NCBI RefSeq assembly: GCF_914271485.1
Contig: NZ_CAJZAG010000008.1
Coordinates: forward strand, 62,001 to 126,000
Length of the DNA stretch: 64,000 nucleotides
Reading direction: 5' to 3'
Origin: Cupriavidus pampae
GTDB lineage: Bacteria; Pseudomonadota; Gammaproteobacteria; Burkholderiales; Burkholderiaceae
A program made the position numbers and the translations under genes. The notes beneath the pieces are model-generated. The model saw nothing but the letters and a program-made list of their open reading frames with translations. It was not told the origin of the DNA and ran no database searches. Position 1 is the first letter of the stretch. Every line of letters starts with the position of its first letter. Positions 1-8,474 of the stretch are shown in pieces.

Positions 1-943
1 CATCAACACGCTGATCGATTTTCGCTACGCGAAGAAGCACGTCGCGCGCAACGGCGAAAACGGCCGCGGTGCCGATTGCTACGGCGCGGCAGGCGAGGAC
101 GTGACCCTGCGCATGCCCGTGGGCACGCAGATCGTCGACATGGACACCGGCGAGACCATTGCCGATCTGACCGAGCACGGTCAGATCGTGTGCCTGGCCG
201 AAGGCGGCATGGGTGGCTGGGGCAATCTGCACTTCAAGTCGAGTACCAACCGCGCGCCGCGCCAGCAGGTGGACGGCAAGCCCGGCGAGCGCCGCATGGT
301 CAAGCTCGAGCTCAAGGTACTCGCGGATGTGGGTCTGCTCGGCATGCCCAACGCCGGCAAGTCGACGTTTATCTCGCATATCTCGAACGCGCGGCCCAAG
401 GTCGCCGATTATCCGTTCACCACGCTCCACCCGAACCTCGGCGTGGTGCGTGTCGACCACGAGAAGTCGTTCGTGGTGGCCGATATCCCGGGGCTGATCG
501 AGGGTGCCGCCGAAGGCGCGGGCCTCGGCCACCAGTTCCTGCGCCATCTGCAGCGTACCGGCCTGTTGCTGCATATCGTCGATCTCGCACCGTTCGACGA
601 TAACGTCGATCCCGTGGCCGAGGCCCGCGCGATCGTCAACGAACTCAAGAAGTACGACGAGGAACTGTACGAGAAGCCGCGCTGGCTCGTGCTGAACAAG
701 CTCGACATGGTGCCGGAAGACGAGCGCGCCACGCGGGTCAAGGACTTCGTCAAGCGCTACAAGTGGAAGGGACCCGTATTCCAGATCTCCGCGCTGGCCG
801 GTGACGGCTGCCGCGAACTGATCTACGCGATCAAGGACCATCTGGAGGCCATCAAGGCCGCGGAAGCCGCGGCGCTGGCCGAGCCGGATATCCGGCTTGA
901 CGATCGCCTGCACAACGTGGACCGCGGCGACGACGAATCCTGA
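1..943 (+). CDS. obgE: GTPase Obg/CgtA (5' partial)
   Basis: Ribosome-associated Obg GTPase acting in 50S assembly and growth control. The frame is already open at base 2, so roughly the first 65-70 residues of the Obg fold lie outside the window. Visible are the end of the glycine-rich Obg domain (GENGRG, then EGGMGGWGN), the P-loop GMPNAGKST, the switch motif DIPGLIEGAAEGAGLGH, the NKLD specificity motif and an acidic C-terminus. The stop is at 941-943 and proB follows after 37 bases. In beta-proteobacteria obg usually follows rplU-rpmA, which would lie upstream. Identification is secure. Confidence 0.97.
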   Translation, partial: INTLIDFRYAKKHVARNGENGRGADCYGAAGEDVTLRMPVGTQIVDMDTGETIADLTEHGQIVCLAEGGMGGWGNLHFKSSTNRAPRQQVDGKPGERRMVKLELKVLADVGLLGMPNAGKSTFISHISNARPKVADYPFTTLHPNLGVVRVDHEKSFVVADIPGLIEGAAEGAGLGHQFLRHLQRTGLLLHIVDLAPFDDNVDPVAEARAIVNELKKYDEELYEKPRWLVLNKLDMVPEDERATRVKDFVKRYKWKGPVFQISALAGDGCRELIYAIKDHLEAIKAAEAAALAEPDIRLDDRLHNVDRGDDES

Positions 944-980
944 TCGCTTCCTGATCCCCATCTCTTTCGGTATCCCCACC

Positions 981-2099
981 ATGCAATCGGTCATCGCGCA
1001 GGCAAAACGAATCGTCGTCAAGGTGGGATCAAGCCTTGTCACCAACGATGGCAAGGGGCTAGATCACGATGCCATCGCGCGCTGGGCCGCGCAGATCGCC
1101 AAGCTGCGCGCGGCGGGCAAGGAAGTGGTGCTGGTCAGCTCCGGTGCCATCGCCGAGGGCATGCAGCGCCTGGGCTGGACGCGCCGCCCGCGCGAGATTC
1201 ACGAGCTGCAGGCGGCCGCGGCGGTCGGACAGATGGGCCTTGCGCAAGTCTACGAAACCCAGTTCGGCCGCTACGGCATTCGCACCGCGCAGGTGCTGCT
1301 GACTCACGCCGACCTGGCCGATCGCGAACGCTACCTCAATGCCCGCTCGACGCTGCTGACACTGCTGGCGCTGGGAGTGGTGCCGATCATCAACGAGAAC
1401 GACACGGTGGTCACCGATGAAATCAAGTTCGGCGACAACGACACGCTCGGCGCGCTCGTGACGAACCTGATCGAAGGCCACGCGCTCGTGATTCTGACCG
1501 ACCAGCGCGGTCTCTACACGGCCGATCCGCGCAAGGATCCGAACGCCGAGTTCGTGCATGAGGCACTGGCTGGCACACTCGAACTCGAGGCGATGGCTGG
1601 TGGCGCGGGCAGCTCCATAGGCCGGGGCGGCATGCTGACCAAGATCCTCGCTGCCAAGCGCGCGGCCAAGTCGGGCGCGCATACGACCATTGCATCGGGC
1701 CGGGAAGCCAACGTGCTCGAACGTCTGGCCGAAGGCGAGGCCATCGGCACGCAACTGTTGGCGCCGACCGGCCGCCTGACCGCGCGCAAGCAATGGATGG
1801 CCGACCACCTGCAGCTGCGCGGGCGCGTGATCATCGACGCCGGCGCGGTGGAAAAGCTGACGGGCGGCGGCAAGTCGCTGCTACCGATCGGTGTGGTGGA
1901 CGTGCAGGGGGAATTCGCGCGCGGGGAAGTGATTGCGTGCGTAGATCCGGCAGGCCTCGAGGTCGCGCGCGGCATTACCAACTATTCGAGCGCCGAAGCC
2001 CGCCTGATCGCGCGCAAGCCGTCGTCGGAAATCGAAAGCGTGCTCGGCCATCTGAACGAGCCCGAACTCATTCACCGCGACAATCTGGTGCTGGTGTAA
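981..2099 (+). CDS. proB: Glutamate 5-kinase ProB
   Basis: Phosphorylates L-glutamate to gamma-glutamyl phosphate, the first step of proline synthesis, in the cytoplasm. The 372-residue protein has an amino-acid-kinase domain (KRIVVKVGSSLVT at the N-terminus, VSSGAIAEGM, and NENDTVVTDEIKFGDND for substrate binding) and a C-terminal PUA domain (about residues 280-365), as in the long form of ProB. The open frame extends upstream into obg; the ATG at 981 is chosen because homologues begin with the kinase strand a few residues later. No strong Shine-Dalgarno sequence precedes it, which fits translation coupled to obg. Confidence 0.96.
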   Translation: MQSVIAQAKRIVVKVGSSLVTNDGKGLDHDAIARWAAQIAKLRAAGKEVVLVSSGAIAEGMQRLGWTRRPREIHELQAAAAVGQMGLAQVYETQFGRYGIRTAQVLLTHADLADRERYLNARSTLLTLLALGVVPIINENDTVVTDEIKFGDNDTLGALVTNLIEGHALVILTDQRGLYTADPRKDPNAEFVHEALAGTLELEAMAGGAGSSIGRGGMLTKILAAKRAAKSGAHTTIASGREANVLERLAEGEAIGTQLLAPTGRLTARKQWMADHLQLRGRVIIDAGAVEKLTGGGKSLLPIGVVDVQGEFARGEVIACVDPAGLEVARGITNYSSAEARLIARKPSSEIESVLGHLNEPELIHRDNLVLV

Positions 2100-2124
2100 C
2101 GCCACGGCAGGGCGACCCTCACCC

Positions 2125-2154
2125 CCGGTTCTCTCCCAGTGGGAGAGGAACCGG
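2125..2154. repeat. Hairpin with CTCTCCC/GGGAGAG core at a convergent junction
   Basis: An inverted repeat (CCGGTTCTCTCCC facing GGGAGAGGAACCGG, one bulged G) lies between convergent proB and the CNP1-like gene. There is no T-tract, so it is either a factor-dependent end or a REP-like palindrome. A second hairpin with the same CTCTCC/GGAGAG core follows pyrF at 59509. Confidence 0.6.
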
Positions 2155-2165
2155 CGGGGCGGTGC

Positions 2166-2738
2166 TTACGGGCTGCGGCGGAAAGTCGGCGCGTAGGCGC
2201 GCAGGTCGCGTATCAGCTTCTCCGGCTTGCCGGCCACGGTGCGCCCGTCGCAGAAATAGTCCGTCGCCAGCGTCGATGCGTAGCTGTTGCGCTGCCGCGT
2301 CATCATCCGCTGCCAGTCGTCCATGCCGCGATTCGAGACCCAGTCCTTGCTGCCAGTCGGCATCGTCGCGTAGACCTTGCGCTCGAACGCGTCGCAGCGC
2401 ATGCCTTCGTAGCTGACGTTGCGCGCACCGGACTTGCTCGTGATCACCACCGTATAGCGCACGACGTTGTCGGCGCCCACGCTGACGGACTTGGCATCGA
2501 CGGCAAAGTCGAAGTTGCCCGAGTCGTTGACCGAGAACGGAATCAGATCGGCGTCCTGCGGCGGGGCCGGCAGCACCGTTTCGCCTTCCGAGAACGGTCG
2601 ATCCTCGAATGGATTCAGAAAGCCCGACGACTGGTCGCCCTCCGACGGCTTGCTATTGGTCTTGCAACCACCCAGCATGAGGCAGGCTGCAACAAGCAGC
2701 AGCCCGGCGCGAGCGGCCGGGCCGGTAATGCGTTTCAT
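2166..2738 (-). CDS. CNP1-like family lipoprotein
   Basis: A 190-residue predicted outer-membrane lipoprotein of the CNP1-like family, of unknown function. The N-terminus has a signal peptide with a lipobox ending at Cys25 (L-G-G-C), followed by a linker rich in Ser, Gly and Pro. The body resembles proteins annotated CNP1-like in Neisseria and Burkholderiales; Cys96 and Cys145 could form a disulfide. Its ATG overlaps the stop of rppH by one base (TGATG), so the two are translationally coupled on the minus strand. Function cannot be inferred from sequence. Confidence 0.8.
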   Translation of the reverse strand: MKRITGPAARAGLLLVAACLMLGGCKTNSKPSEGDQSSGFLNPFEDRPFSEGETVLPAPPQDADLIPFSVNDSGNFDFAVDAKSVSVGADNVVRYTVVITSKSGARNVSYEGMRCDAFERKVYATMPTGSKDWVSNRGMDDWQRMMTRQRNSYASTLATDYFCDGRTVAGKPEKLIRDLRAYAPTFRRSP

Positions 2739-3439
2739 CAGGACTCCGTTTGATCAGTGGGCGCCGGACTGGCCGGCGCTGTGGGTTCGGCCGACGCGGC
2801 CACAGATTGGGATGGCGCGGCCCCGCACGGTTCACCGCACGGCTCAATGTGCGAATCATCGTGCGAGTCATGATGCGAAACCATCGCCGAGCGCTGACCA
2901 CCGTAACGGCCGGGGCCGCCATGGTGATTGCCGTGGTGGTTACCGTACGGGCTCAGCGGCACGCGGCTGCGATGCAGGAAGCGCGACAACTCGGTCAGCG
3001 CCAACTGATAGACGTCGCGCTTGAACTCGATGACGGCTTCCAGCGGCACCCAGTACTGACTCCACCGCCACGCATCGAACTCGGGATGGTCGGAGGCACG
3101 CAACTGGATGTCGCAGTCGCGACAGACCATGCGCAGCAGGAACCAGATCTGTTTCTGGCCCCTGTAGTGGCCGCGGATTTCGCGGCGAATGAACTTGTCC
3201 GGCACCTCATAACGCAGCCAGTCGCGCGTGCGACCGACAATCCTGACGTGCTCCGGAAGCAGGCCGACTTCTTCTTGCAGTTCGCGGTACATGGCCTGTT
3301 CCGGCGTTTCGCCGTACTTGATGCCACCTTGCGGAAACTGCCAGGAATGTTCGCCGATTCGCTTACCCCAGAAGACCTCGTTACGTGCGTTGATGAGGAT
3401 GATGCCGACGTTCGGGCGAAAGCCTTCACGATCGAGCAT
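2738..3439 (-). CDS. rppH: RNA pyrophosphohydrolase RppH (Nudix) with His-rich tail
   Basis: Removes pyrophosphate from 5'-triphosphate mRNA ends, triggering decay. The Nudix box (G-x5-E-x7-REL-x-EE-x-G) is complete at about residues 39-60, and FRPNVGIIL and WQFPQGG are typical of RppH. The protein has 233 residues against about 176 in Escherichia coli. The extra roughly 65 residues form a low-complexity tail with GNHHGNHHGG and HHDSHDDSH plus two Cys, which could bind metal (inference). It is divergent from proS and its stop overlaps the start of the CNP1-like gene. Confidence 0.93.
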   Translation of the reverse strand: MLDREGFRPNVGIILINARNEVFWGKRIGEHSWQFPQGGIKYGETPEQAMYRELQEEVGLLPEHVRIVGRTRDWLRYEVPDKFIRREIRGHYRGQKQIWFLLRMVCRDCDIQLRASDHPEFDAWRWSQYWVPLEAVIEFKRDVYQLALTELSRFLHRSRVPLSPYGNHHGNHHGGPGRYGGQRSAMVSHHDSHDDSHIEPCGEPCGAAPSQSVAASAEPTAPASPAPTDQTES

Positions 3440-3613
3440 GACTGCACCTCGAATCCTTTAGAATTACGTCGATTATAAAGGAAGCGCGCGGGTCGGCCCG
3501 ACGAGGGGGATGCTGGTTTTCCCCGAGCGGCAAGGGCAGCTTGAGGCGCGTCTTGCCCACCCGTATTCGCCCACCGAATCGAACTTACGCAGAGATCGCA
3601 GAGAAATCAACGG

Positions 3614-5347
3614 ATGAAAGCCTCGCAATTCTTCATTTCCACGCTCAAGGAAGCGCCCGCCGACGCGGAGATCGTGTCGCACAAACTGATGATGCGTGCC
3701 GGCATGATCAAGAAGCTCGGCGCCGGCATCTACAACTACATGCCAGTGGGCCTGCGCGTGATCCGCAAGGTGGAGAACATCGTGCGCGAGGAGATGAACC
3801 GCGCCGGCGCGGTGGAACTGTCGATGCCGGTGATCCAGCCGGCCGAGCTGTGGCAGGAAACCGGCCGCTGGGACAAGATGGGCCCCGAGCTGCTGCGCCT
3901 GAAGGACCGCCACGAACGTGATTTCGCCGTGCAGCCGACCTCGGAAGAGGTGGTGACCGATATCGCGCGCAGTGAAATCCGCAGCTACAAGCAGCTGCCG
4001 GTCAATTTCTATCAGATTCAGACCAAATTCCGCGACGAGCGCCGTCCGCGCTTCGGCATCATGCGCGGCCGCGAATTCACGATGAAGGACGCCTATTCGT
4101 TCGACCGCGACATCGACGGCCTGAAGGTGTCGTATCAAGCGATGTACGACGCTTACGTGCGCATTTTCGAGCGTTTTGGTCTCGAGTTCCGCGCGGTGGC
4201 GGCCGACAACGGTGCGATCGGCGGCTCGGGTTCGCATGAATTCCACGTGATCGCGGATACCGGCGAAGACGCGATCGTCTACTGCCCGACCTCGGATTAC
4301 GCGGCCAACATGGAAGCGGCGGAAGCACTGCCGCTGGCGGCGAGCCGTGCCGCACCCGCCGAGGCGCTGGTCAAGGCCTCGACGCCGGGCAAGGCCAAGT
4401 GCGAGCACGTGGCCGAGTACCTCGGACTGCCGCTCGAGCGCACCATCAAGTCGATCGTGCTGGCCAAGGATGCGGCCGAAGGTACCAATACCGGCGCCGA
4501 GATCTGGCTGCTGCTGTTGCGTGGCGACCACGAACTGAACGAGGTCAAGGCGTCGAAGGTGCCCGGCCTGCTCGACTTCCGCTTTGCGACCGAAGCCGAG
4601 ATCGTCGAGACGTTCGGCACGCCGCCCGGCTATCTGGGCCCGGTCGGCACGAAGAAGCCGGTCAAGGTCGTGGCCGATCGCACGGTCGCGAATATGAGCG
4701 ATTTCTGCGTGGGCGCGAACGAGCGCGACTATCACCTGACCGGCGTGAACTGGGGCCGTGACCTGCCCGAGCCGCTGGTGGCCGATATCCGCAACGTGGT
4801 GGCTGGCGACGCCTCGCCTGACGGCAAGGGCGTGCTCGAGATCTGCCGAGGCATCGAAGTGGGCCACGTGTTCATGCTCGGCACGCGCTATTCGGAGTCG
4901 ATGAACGCGACGTTCCTGGACCAGAATGGCAAGACGCAGCCGATGCAGATGGGCTGCTACGGCATCGGCGTGACGCGGATCCTAGGCGCCGCGATCGAAC
5001 AGAACTTCGACGAGCGCGGCATCATCTGGCCGGCCGCGATCGCACCGTTCGCGGTGGTGATCTGCCCGATGGGCTACGACCGTTCGGAAGCGGTGAAGGC
5101 CGAAGCCGACCGCATTCATGCGGAACTGCTGGCGGCTGGCGTGGACGTGATCCTCGACGATCGCGGCGAGCGCCCCGGCGTGATGTTCGCCGACTGGGAG
5201 CTGATCGGCGTGCCGCACCGCGTGGTGGTGGGCGACCGAGGCCTGAAGGAAGGCAACGTCGAATACCAGGGTCGCCGCGATGCCGAGGCGACGCACGTTG
5301 CCGCAGCGGATGTGGTGGCGCACGTGCGCGGCAAGCTGGCAAACTGA
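3614..5347 (+). CDS. proS: Prolyl-tRNA synthetase ProS
   Basis: Class II aminoacyl-tRNA synthetase charging tRNA-Pro. The 577-residue size and architecture are those of the bacterial type: N-terminal catalytic part (motif 2 FRDERRPRFGIMRGREFTMKD), an inserted editing domain of the YbaK type (about residues 220-390), then motif 3 (GCYGIGVTRILGA) and the anticodon-binding domain. The ATG at 3614 matches the conserved start MKASQFF. It is divergent from rppH across 174 bases. Confidence 0.98.
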   Translation: MKASQFFISTLKEAPADAEIVSHKLMMRAGMIKKLGAGIYNYMPVGLRVIRKVENIVREEMNRAGAVELSMPVIQPAELWQETGRWDKMGPELLRLKDRHERDFAVQPTSEEVVTDIARSEIRSYKQLPVNFYQIQTKFRDERRPRFGIMRGREFTMKDAYSFDRDIDGLKVSYQAMYDAYVRIFERFGLEFRAVAADNGAIGGSGSHEFHVIADTGEDAIVYCPTSDYAANMEAAEALPLAASRAAPAEALVKASTPGKAKCEHVAEYLGLPLERTIKSIVLAKDAAEGTNTGAEIWLLLLRGDHELNEVKASKVPGLLDFRFATEAEIVETFGTPPGYLGPVGTKKPVKVVADRTVANMSDFCVGANERDYHLTGVNWGRDLPEPLVADIRNVVAGDASPDGKGVLEICRGIEVGHVFMLGTRYSESMNATFLDQNGKTQPMQMGCYGIGVTRILGAAIEQNFDERGIIWPAAIAPFAVVICPMGYDRSEAVKAEADRIHAELLAAGVDVILDDRGERPGVMFADWELIGVPHRVVVGDRGLKEGNVEYQGRRDAEATHVAAADVVAHVRGKLAN

Positions 5348-5352
5348 GCATC

Positions 5353-6129
5353 ATGCACCCAAGGCCGCAACGTCCCGCCATGCCTGACCGTCCGCCCCGT
5401 CCGCGCCACCCGCTGCGTCAGTGGTTGCTGACCGGCGGTCTGATGCTGACCCTGGCGGCAGGCACCGCGCATGCCGGCGCGCAAAAGGAAGAGGCGCTTG
5501 CCGATTCCGTGCGCGGCGCGCTGGCGGCGGCCATTGCCGACAACCGGCCGGTGCGGCCGGCCTTTGCGAGCGGCACCGAGCGGCTCGGCTATCTGAAATG
5601 GCTCGGCGAGATGTCGCGCCGGCTCGAGAGCAAGATTCCCGAGGCGCAGGTGCGCGTCGAGCTGATCGAGACCGTGTATTACGAAGCCAAGCGCGCGGGG
5701 CTCGAGCCCGCGCTCGTGCTGGGTCTCGTCCAGGTCGAAAGCGGATTCCGCAAATATGCGATCAGTTCTGTCAGCGCACGCGGGCTGATGCAGGTGATGC
5801 CGTTCTGGGTGCGCACCATTGGCGACGGCGATACGCGCAAGCTGTTCCATTTGCAGAGCAACCTGCGCTATGGCTGCACGATCCTGCGGCATTACCTCGA
5901 TCGCGAGGACGGCGACCTGTTCCTCGCGCTCGGCCGTTACAACGGCAGCCGCGGCCGCCCCGAATATCCGAACGCGGTGCTGGCAGCATGGAAGCGCTGG
6001 CAGTATTCTGAAGCGACGGTGACCATGGCGGGCGACCCGGAACCCGCAGCGCCCGCGCGGCGCGCCTTGCCGCCGGAAGCGCCGGCGCGTAATCCGTTCT
6101 CGCCGCAACGGATCACCAATCCGTCTTAG
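5353..6129 (+). CDS. Lytic transglycosylase (SLT family)
   Basis: Periplasmic murein lytic transglycosylase cleaving the MurNAc-GlcNAc bond. A signal sequence of about 40 residues (hydrophobic WLLTGGLMLTLAAGTAHA) precedes the SLT domain. The catalytic motif is visible: Glu129 in QVESGFRKYAISSVSARGLMQVMP. The domain continues through LGRYNGSRGRPEYPNAV and ends in a Pro/Ala-rich tail. It starts five bases after proS and is probably co-transcribed. A second in-frame ATG at 5380 is also possible and would shorten the cytoplasmic n-region by nine residues. Confidence 0.9.
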   Translation: MHPRPQRPAMPDRPPRPRHPLRQWLLTGGLMLTLAAGTAHAGAQKEEALADSVRGALAAAIADNRPVRPAFASGTERLGYLKWLGEMSRRLESKIPEAQVRVELIETVYYEAKRAGLEPALVLGLVQVESGFRKYAISSVSARGLMQVMPFWVRTIGDGDTRKLFHLQSNLRYGCTILRHYLDREDGDLFLALGRYNGSRGRPEYPNAVLAAWKRWQYSEATVTMAGDPEPAAPARRALPPEAPARNPFSPQRITNPS

Positions 6130-6175
6130 TGACGCGGACCAGCACACCAACAAGCAGGCAGACAAGCACGCGATC

Positions 6176-7150
6176 ATGACCATCGAGACGAAGGGCGGCT
6201 ATTGCTCCTCCTCGCCCGAGCTGGAGCGCTGGCTGGCGCGCCATATCGAACAGGGGTTCACCGCCGAGGCACTGGTTCGTTCCATGCTGCGCTCGGGCTA
6301 CGAGGCATCGTTTGCACGCGATACGGTCGCTGCGGCATTGGGCCTGCCGATGCCGCCGACCGCGACGCCGCCGATGAGCGCGCACAATGCCGCGCCGAGT
6401 ACCTCGCGGGCGGCGACGAGCTCCGCGAGTTCATCCGCACTGCATGCATCGCAGTTGCTGCAGTCGCCGTCATCTCAAGCGTCGGCACAGACCGAGAACG
6501 CGCAGCCGGGTGGCAATGTGTTCCGGCACCTCGGTCACTCGATTCCGATTCTGTTCGCGCTGGAAGCACCGCGCGTGCTGCTGCTGCAGAACCTGCTGAC
6601 CGACGCCGAGTGCGATGCGCTGGTCGCGTTGTCGCGCGGACGCCTCGAGCGCTCGCCCGTGGTCAATCCCGATACCGGTGACGAGAATCTGATCGATGCG
6701 CGCACGAGCATGGGCGCGATGTTCCAGGTAGGCGAACATGCGCTGATCGAACGCATCGAGGCCCGCATCGCCGTAGTGACCGGGTTGCCGGTCGAACATG
6801 GTGAAGGATTGCAGATTCTGAACTACAAGCCGGGCGGCGAGTATCAGCCGCACTTCGACTACTTCAATCCGCAGCGTCCGGGCGAGGCGCGTCAGTTGCG
6901 CGTTGGCGGCCAGCGCGTGGCGACGCTCGTGATCTACCTCAACAGTCCGCCAGCGGGCGGGGCCACGGCGTTCCCGAAGCTCGGGCTCGAAGTGGCGCCG
7001 GTCAAGGGCAATGCGGTGTTCTTCAGCTACCAGTTGCCGGATGGCGGTCTCGACGATCGCACGCTGCATGCGGGCCTGCCGGTGGAAGCCGGCGAGAAGT
7101 GGATCGCCACCAAATGGCTGCGCGAGCATCCGTACCGCAGTTCGATCTGA
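6176..7150 (+). CDS. 2OG-Fe(II) oxygenase, prolyl 4-hydroxylase-like
   Basis: A 324-residue protein with a C-terminal P4Hc domain. The iron triad is visible as His226-x-Asp228 (YQPHFDYF) and His298 (TLHAGLPV), and Lys308 (GEKWIATKW) is the likely 2-oxoglutarate ligand. Residues 1-58 form a helical module often fused to bacterial P4H proteins; a low-complexity Ser/Ala linker (about 62-112) joins the two. The target is unknown; bacterial homologues hydroxylate EF-Tu or small molecules, so no substrate is assigned. It follows the transglycosylase by 46 bases. Confidence 0.9.
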   Translation: MTIETKGGYCSSSPELERWLARHIEQGFTAEALVRSMLRSGYEASFARDTVAAALGLPMPPTATPPMSAHNAAPSTSRAATSSASSSALHASQLLQSPSSQASAQTENAQPGGNVFRHLGHSIPILFALEAPRVLLLQNLLTDAECDALVALSRGRLERSPVVNPDTGDENLIDARTSMGAMFQVGEHALIERIEARIAVVTGLPVEHGEGLQILNYKPGGEYQPHFDYFNPQRPGEARQLRVGGQRVATLVIYLNSPPAGGATAFPKLGLEVAPVKGNAVFFSYQLPDGGLDDRTLHAGLPVEAGEKWIATKWLREHPYRSSI

Positions 7151-7151
7151 C

Positions 7152-7195
7152 CCGTACCGGCACCTTTTAGTTAAACCGTACCGGTACTGTATAGG
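7152..7195 (+). promoter_or_regulatory. Promoter of the lysE-like gene with two CCGTACCGGYAC sites
   Basis: A sigma70-like promoter can be read as TTAGTT (7167-7172), a 17-base spacer and TATAGG (7190-7195). Two near-identical 12-base sites flank and overlap it: CCGTACCGGCAC at 7152 and CCGTACCGGTAC at 7176, the latter holding the perfect palindrome GTACCGGTAC in the spacer. This looks like an operator pair; the regulator is not in the window. Confidence 0.5.
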
Positions 7196-7244
7196 CCTCG
7201 ACGCCTGGACTTGGGTATTCCATCCTCATTGCCTCTGGAATCCC

Positions 7245-7868
7245 ATGGCCCTCGAGCACCTTGTTGCCGGCTCCGGCATGTTCGCCGCGTTCTGCGCGTT
7301 CGCTCTCGTTTCCTCGATCACCCCCGGGCCCAACAACACCATGGTGCTGGCGTCGGGCGTGAACTTTGGGTTTGCGCGTACCGTGCCGCATCTGCTCGGT
7401 ATCAGCATCGGCTTTTCGCTGATGGTCGCGCTGGTGGGGCTCGGGCTGGGCTCGATCTTTACGGCGTTGCCGTGGACCTGGCACGTGCTGCGCGCGGTGG
7501 CGGCCGTGTATCTGGTGTGGCTGGCGTGGAAGCTCGCGACATCCGGCGGCATGCAGGATCGCGAAGTCGCGCGCCCGATGACCTTCCTGCGCGCGGCCGC
7601 ATTCCAGTGGGTAAATCCGAAGGCGTGGGTGATGGCGGTGGGCGCGTGCAGCACCTATGTGCTGCACGGCAATGTCTGGCTCAACGTGCTGCTGATGGCC
7701 GCTGTCTTCGCGGTGATCAACCTGCCCAGCGTGGCGATGTGGGCGGTATTCGGCTCGGCGCTGCGCCGCTGGCTGGCCTCGCCGCGCGTGCTGCGCGTCT
7801 TCAACGTGACCATGGCGCTGTTGCTGCTGGCGTCACTGTGGCCGATTTTAGGCGGCCACCACGCCTGA
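7245..7868 (+). CDS. LysE/RhtB-family exporter
   Basis: A 207-residue inner-membrane exporter of the LysE/RhtB family, which expels amino acids or related metabolites. The family hallmark near the N-terminus is present (SSITPGPNNTMVLASGVNFG), with about six hydrophobic segments and a second motif, FQWVNPKAWVMAVGA. The open frame runs upstream without a start context; the ATG at 7245 gives the usual family length. The substrate is not predictable. It converges on hpt with only two bases between stops. Confidence 0.9.
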   Translation: MALEHLVAGSGMFAAFCAFALVSSITPGPNNTMVLASGVNFGFARTVPHLLGISIGFSLMVALVGLGLGSIFTALPWTWHVLRAVAAVYLVWLAWKLATSGGMQDREVARPMTFLRAAAFQWVNPKAWVMAVGACSTYVLHGNVWLNVLLMAAVFAVINLPSVAMWAVFGSALRRWLASPRVLRVFNVTMALLLLASLWPILGGHHA

Positions 7869-7870
7869 CT

Positions 7871-8413
7871 TCAGAGTAGCGCGCGGATGGTGCCGAGATT
7901 GCGCCAGTAGCCCTTGGCATCCATACCGCAGCCGAAGACATAGCGGTCCGGCACCTTGAAGCCACAGAAATCCGGATGCATCGGCTTCAGCTTGGTCAGC
8001 GTCTTCTCGCACAGCACGGCCGCGTGGAATTCCTTTGCGCCCATATCCATGATGCGTTCGCGGATGGCGGCCATGGTCTCGCCCTCGTCGAGGATGTCGT
8101 CGAGCACGAGCACCACGCGATCCTTGACCGATTCCCTCGGCGCCACGCGCCACTGCATCTCGCCACCCACCGTCTTGTTGTTGTAGCGCGAGAGGTGGAT
8201 ATAGTCGAATTCCAGCGGGAACTGCAGCTTGGGCAGCAACATGCCCGTGAAGACGACCGCGCCGCCCATCACGGACAGCACCAGCGGAAACTCGTTACCC
8301 ATGCTGGCGGTGATCTCGGCCGCCATGCGGTCCAGCGATTCCTGGACTTCCGCGGCGCTGACGATTTCCTCGGAGCTGGCCCACAGTTCGCGAGCCTGTT
8401 CTGCGGTCAACAT
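7871..8413 (-). CDS. hpt: Hypoxanthine-guanine phosphoribosyltransferase
   Basis: Purine salvage enzyme converting hypoxanthine or guanine plus PRPP to IMP or GMP. The 180-residue protein has the PRPP-binding motif VVLVLDDILDEGET at residues 101-114 and the type I PRTase fold; KPMHPDFCGFKVPDRYVFGCGMDAKGYWR matches the C-terminal purine hood. Annotated in relatives as Hpt or HGPRT. It lies downstream of ffh on the same strand, 61 bases away. Confidence 0.93.
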   Translation of the reverse strand: MLTAEQARELWASSEEIVSAAEVQESLDRMAAEITASMGNEFPLVLSVMGGAVVFTGMLLPKLQFPLEFDYIHLSRYNNKTVGGEMQWRVAPRESVKDRVVLVLDDILDEGETMAAIRERIMDMGAKEFHAAVLCEKTLTKLKPMHPDFCGFKVPDRYVFGCGMDAKGYWRNLGTIRALL

Positions 8414-8474
8414 GGTGTGTGTCCTTTGTGCGGATGGAGATAGGGAAGAAGCGGTTGGCGCGGCAGCTCGGCGA

